From JBBIJH01 sp037446075 (GTDB lineage Bacteria; Bacteroidota; Ignavibacteria; UBA10030; JAHEZR01): a stretch of DNA of 16,312 nt. Where the stretch lies: NCBI GenBank assembly GCA_037446075.1, contig JBBIJH010000051.1:1-16312 (forward strand). Reading direction: 5' to 3'. Positions 13,418 through 16,312 of this stretch are shown piece by piece (within the stretch, counting starts at the first letter, position 1; every line of letters starts with the position of its first letter). Under the pieces are notes generated by a model. That model had not been told where the DNA came from. It saw nothing but the letters and a program-made list of their open reading frames with translations, and searched no databases. A program made the position numbers and the translations under genes.

Positions 13418-14933
13418 AGTGATACTCCTGTTCAATGCGCTTGGTCTTCCAGCCTGACCAGCCGTCTTTGATCTGGCTTCCACCCGTCAATATCGGGGCC
13501 TCTTTGGCCTCTCCAGCGACTAACACGCCAGAAATCGCCGCTATAAGTCTGCCATCGTCTGCCGCAGTTGTTTGGTGATTCCTCTTGGAGAATTCCTGGA
13601 CGAATCCAGTATCATACTCACCATTTCGGAACGCTTTATGGTTTATCACATAAAGACAGAACGGGATAGTAGTCTTGATCCCGGCGATGAGATATTCCCT
13701 TAAAGCCCGATCCATCCTGCTTATCGCCTGAGCGCGGTCGATTCCCCAACTGACTACCTTCGATATCAATGCATCATAGTAAGACGTGATCTCAGTCCCC
13801 ATCTCAAGTGCACTGTCGATACGTATTCCATTTCCCTGCGCTGGACGAAGGTAGGCAATCTTTCCAACAGAGGGCAGAAACCCCTCATCGGCATCCTCCG
13901 CGTAGATTCTGCACTCGATCGAGTGTCCCCTTGGTGAAATCTCTTCTTGTTTCCATCTGATGCTTTCGCCAGACGCAATTCTCAGCTGCTCTTCAACGAT
14001 ATCGAGCCCGGTTCTCATCTCTGTGACAGGATGCTCCACCTGAATTCTGGTATTCACTTCTAGAAAGTAATACTTCTTGTCTTCGTCCACGAGGAACTCC
14101 ACGGTTCCCGCACTCCTATATCGGCTCGCCTTCGCAGCTCTGACGGCCGCAGAGCCGATTTCAGCTCTCAGGACGTCGTCGATAAATGTTGATGGGGATT
14201 CTTCAATCATCTTCTGAAACCTTCTTTGTATACTGCACTCACGCTCTCCGAGATGAATTACATTGTCGTAGCTGTCTCCGAGGATCTGAACCTCAATATG
14301 CCGTGGGTGCCTTAGATATTTCTCAATGTAGACGCGCGGGTCGCCGAAGGCACTTCTGGTCTCTGCGGTGGCTTCGCGCAAAGCTTGGCCCAATTCCTTT
14401 TCTTCCTTAACAATTCTCATCCCCCTACCGCCGCCCCCTCCAACAGCTTTCAAGAGTACCGGATAACCGAACTCGGCCGCAATTTGTCTGGCGTGAGAGA
14501 GGTCTCTGATTGGCTCTGTGGATCCAGGTACCACGGGGACGCCGGCTCGACTGACAATGTCTCGCGCCCTGAGCTTATCCCCCAAGGCTCTAATGCTCCG
14601 AGCGGTAGGACCGATAAAAAGAAGACCGCTCTTCTCAACCCTCCGAGCAAAATCTGGGCTCTCAGAAAGGAAACCGTAACCGGGGTGAACCGCGTCGCAT
14701 TTTGCAGCCTTCGCGACTTGTATAATCTTATCCATCGCCAAGTAGCTCTCCAGTGGAGCTGGAGGGCCAATTTCGTAAGCCTCAGAGGCTCTGCGGACGT
14801 GCAATGCAGTTCGATCTGCTTCTGAATAAACTGCCACAGTCCTGATGCCCATCTCTTCGCAGGTGCGAATGATTCTTAAAGCGATCTCACCACGGTTGGC
14901 TACCAAGACCTTTTGAATCCGATGGCTTTGCAT
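13416..14933 (-). CDS. accC: Biotin carboxylase subunit of an acetyl-/acyl-CoA carboxylase
   Basis: This 505-residue enzyme carboxylates biotin with ATP and bicarbonate. Motifs in order are KVLVANRGEIALRIIRT (8-24), AVHPGYGFLSE (81-91), the glycine-rich ATP lid LKAVGGGGGRGM (161-172), HIEVQILGD (212-220), GERECSIQRRFQK (229-241) and EVNTRIQVEHPVTE (292-305), which includes the metal- and bicarbonate-site residues. A tail of about 50 residues follows the standard AccC length, as in the acyl-CoA carboxylase alpha type. It ends GWSGWKTKRIEQEYH, near where a fused alpha subunit would continue into its BT domain. The start at ATG 14933 has a weak ribosome site and lies 26 bases after mutS2. No carboxyltransferase gene is in the window. 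All core residues look intact. Confidence 0.94.
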   Translation of the reverse strand: MQSHRIQKVLVANRGEIALRIIRTCEEMGIRTVAVYSEADRTALHVRRASEAYEIGPPAPLESYLAMDKIIQVAKAAKCDAVHPGYGFLSESPDFARRVEKSGLLFIGPTARSIRALGDKLRARDIVSRAGVPVVPGSTEPIRDLSHARQIAAEFGYPVLLKAVGGGGGRGMRIVKEEKELGQALREATAETRSAFGDPRVYIEKYLRHPRHIEVQILGDSYDNVIHLGERECSIQRRFQKMIEESPSTFIDDVLRAEIGSAAVRAAKASRYRSAGTVEFLVDEDKKYYFLEVNTRIQVEHPVTEMRTGLDIVEEQLRIASGESIRWKQEEISPRGHSIECRIYAEDADEGFLPSVGKIAYLRPAQGNGIRIDSALEMGTEITSYYDALISKVVSWGIDRAQAISRMDRALREYLIAGIKTTIPFCLYVINHKAFRNGEYDTGFVQEFSKRNHQTTAADDGRLIAAISGVLVAGEAKEAPILTGGSQIKDGWSGWKTKRIEQEYH

Positions 14934-14959
14934 GCTGGGCGCAACTTCTTTCTTGTTGA

Positions 14960-16312
14960 CTAACTTCGAAGCTCTACGATGGTAACGCCTGTCCCCCCTT
15001 CATTCCAATCACCTAAGCGGAAGGATCTCACTCTACTGTCCTTCGTCAGATACTCAGTGATTCGCCTTCGCAGTGCCCCTGTCCCTTTACCATGGATTAG
15101 TCTTACACTCTCCACCGAGGTGAGCGTCGCATCGTCGAGGAATTTATCCACAAGTTGCAGAGCGTCCTCAGCCGCCAGTCCCCTCACATCTAACTCCGTT
15201 CGTCGCGGCCTGCTGTCTTCTGGAGCTGCGATTACGCCACGACTCGCCGGCGGCTTTTTAGCCCGGGAGAGTCGCTTCCGATCAACGCGCAATCGCGCAT
15301 TCCCAAATTCAACTACGAGAGTTTCGCCCTCGTCCAACACTTCCGAGACCATGCCTATCTCTGTGCCGTCAAGGAGCTTCACATAATCTCCTTGGACGAA
15401 ATCTTTATCTTCGTCACGAGGCCGGAGGCTCATTTCCACGTGTCGAAGCTCATCCTTTAGCTGAATTCGCCGATCCTCGACTTCCTTCTTCACTTTCCCC
15501 ACGACCCGCCGTTCTGCTTGGTGAGATCGGATCTCGCTAATGGTCGCTTCGATCAGCGCGTTCGTCTGTTCAAGGAGTTGCTCCGCCTCCTCAAGCGCGG
15601 CTTTTCTCCGTTTCCGAATTTCGAGGTCTGCACCCTTCAGTTTTTCTTCGTACTCAGCGATGATCCGGGACAGGTAGGCATTTCGGGATGTAGCCTCCTG
15701 TAGCTCACGCTCGAGTTGCTGGCTTGCTTTCTCCACTTGCGACAAGAGCATCTCGAGCCGGTTCCGGCCAGAGCCTAGGAACTCTCTAGCCCGAGATAGC
15801 AGGTCATCGGGAATACCAAGTCTCTGCGCTATCTCGAGTGCGTAGCTACACCCAGGTATTCCAGGTCTGAACTTGTAAGTAGGCCTTAATGTGGTCTGGT
15901 CGAACTCCATTGACCCATTGGCAAAATTCGTGGTCTCGTGCGCAAATGCCTTAAGCTCTCCGTGGTGGGTCGTCGCTATGGTAAGACAGTTCTTGTCTGA
16001 AAGCCTTTTCAGGAAAGCAGCGGCAATCGCTCCACCTTCTGCTGGATCCGTTCCGCTGCCAATCTCGTCAAGAAGGACAAGGGAAGCTGAGTCCGCCTCC
16101 TCCAGGATTCGTTTTAGGTTCATCAGATGTGAACTAAAACTGCTCAAATCGCTTTCGACGGATTGTTGATCACCGATGTCGATGAAGATACGCTTGAAAA
16201 GCGGAACGGATGAATCAGGTGACGCCGGTATGTGCAGGCCGCATGAAGCCATCAGGGCAAGAAGGCCCGCTGTCTTAAGTGCAACTGTTTTGCCACCGGC
16301 ATTTGGGCCTGT
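14960..16312 (-). CDS. mutS2: MutS2 family protein, C-terminal 450 residues (5' end beyond window)
   Basis: The frame is open to the right edge and begins exactly at the Walker A motif TGPNAGGKT, so the ATPase core and tail are visible but the N-terminal clamp/lever regions are not. Walker B is VLLDEIGSGTDPAEGGAIA, followed by TIATTHHGELKAFA. A long Glu/Lys/Arg-rich coiled-coil stretch (about visible residues 190-290) comes next, then a small beta domain (VQGDYVKLLDGTEIG). The C-terminal Smr domain has LDVRG and IHGKGTGALR. MutS2 acts in suppression of recombination and in ribosome-collision rescue rather than mismatch repair. The Smr domain separates it from MutS and MutS1. An internal ATG at 16252 is not the start. 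Confidence 0.96.
   Translation of the reverse strand, partial: TGPNAGGKTVALKTAGLLALMASCGLHIPASPDSSVPLFKRIFIDIGDQQSVESDLSSFSSHLMNLKRILEEADSASLVLLDEIGSGTDPAEGGAIAAAFLKRLSDKNCLTIATTHHGELKAFAHETTNFANGSMEFDQTTLRPTYKFRPGIPGCSYALEIAQRLGIPDDLLSRAREFLGSGRNRLEMLLSQVEKASQQLERELQEATSRNAYLSRIIAEYEEKLKGADLEIRKRRKAALEEAEQLLEQTNALIEATISEIRSHQAERRVVGKVKKEVEDRRIQLKDELRHVEMSLRPRDEDKDFVQGDYVKLLDGTEIGMVSEVLDEGETLVVEFGNARLRVDRKRLSRAKKPPASRGVIAAPEDSRPRRTELDVRGLAAEDALQLVDKFLDDATLTSVESVRLIHGKGTGALRRRITEYLTKDSRVRSFRLGDWNEGGTGVTIVELRS

Noticed and set aside
13416..13483. Possible frameshift splitting a fused biotin carboxylase-carrier gene
   Set aside because: The carrier frame has a good ribosome site and GTG right after the carboxylase stop, and both products are complete. 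A natural split is simpler, although reads should be checked.
1..16312. CRISPR array, insertion sequence, prophage or defence island
   Set aside because: No spaced direct repeats, transposase, integrase or nuclease-type accessory genes are visible; all long genes are housekeeping or conserved families.

Overview
The window is almost fully coding and carries ordinary bacterial chromosome genes of moderate GC content. I see no phage, transposon, plasmid or CRISPR signature. A DapF diaminopimelate epimerase, a Rieske/cytochrome b pair, tmRNA, SecG and MutS2 point to a respiring, probably Gram-negative bacterium outside the best-studied phyla. A DUF4380-type secreted protein and a split biotin carboxylase/biotin-carrier pair would fit Acidobacteriota or a similar deep lineage, but that placement is a weak inference from gene content. 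The tRNA and tmRNA genes both lack an encoded CCA end.

Layout on the + strand: the end of ribD (2-226) and ribE (272-886) make riboflavin. Next come an unrecognised 254-residue protein (903-1667), secG (1758-2105) and tRNA-Lys(CUU) (2208-2280). A tight co-directional cluster follows: ygfZ-like (2363-3382), free methionine-R-sulfoxide reductase (3387-3899), a short-chain dehydrogenase with a pteridine-reductase-like motif (3896-4636), a LOG-family nucleotide hydrolase (4662-5513) and a SirB1/transglutaminase-like protein (5530-6375). The ssrA gene for tmRNA (6410-6779) has its own promoter, whose -35 box overlaps the stop codon of the preceding gene. A secreted DUF4380-like protein (6847-7860), dapF (7871-8740), a Rieske iron-sulfur protein (8833-9282) and a fused cytochrome b (9263-10381) complete this strand.

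Layout on the - strand, reading from the right edge: mutS2 (entering from beyond the window, 16312-14960), biotin carboxylase (14933-13416), a separate biotin carrier protein (13402-12902) and purL (12776-10545). The mutS2-accC-carrier genes are 26 and 13 bases apart and look like one operon. purL converges on the cytochrome b gene.

Themes: riboflavin synthesis; one-carbon and redox repair (a YgfZ-like folate protein, fRMsr and an SDR); protein export and ribosome rescue (SecG, tmRNA); a minimal Rieske/cytochrome b quinol-oxidising core with no cytochrome c partner in view; and biotin-dependent carboxylation without a visible carboxyltransferase. I do not see a convincing new multi-gene system. 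The items most worth a second look are the unknown protein between ribE and secG, the cytochrome b lacking the heme c_n cysteine, the tmRNA tag without acidic residues, and the DUF4380-like protein between ssrA and dapF.
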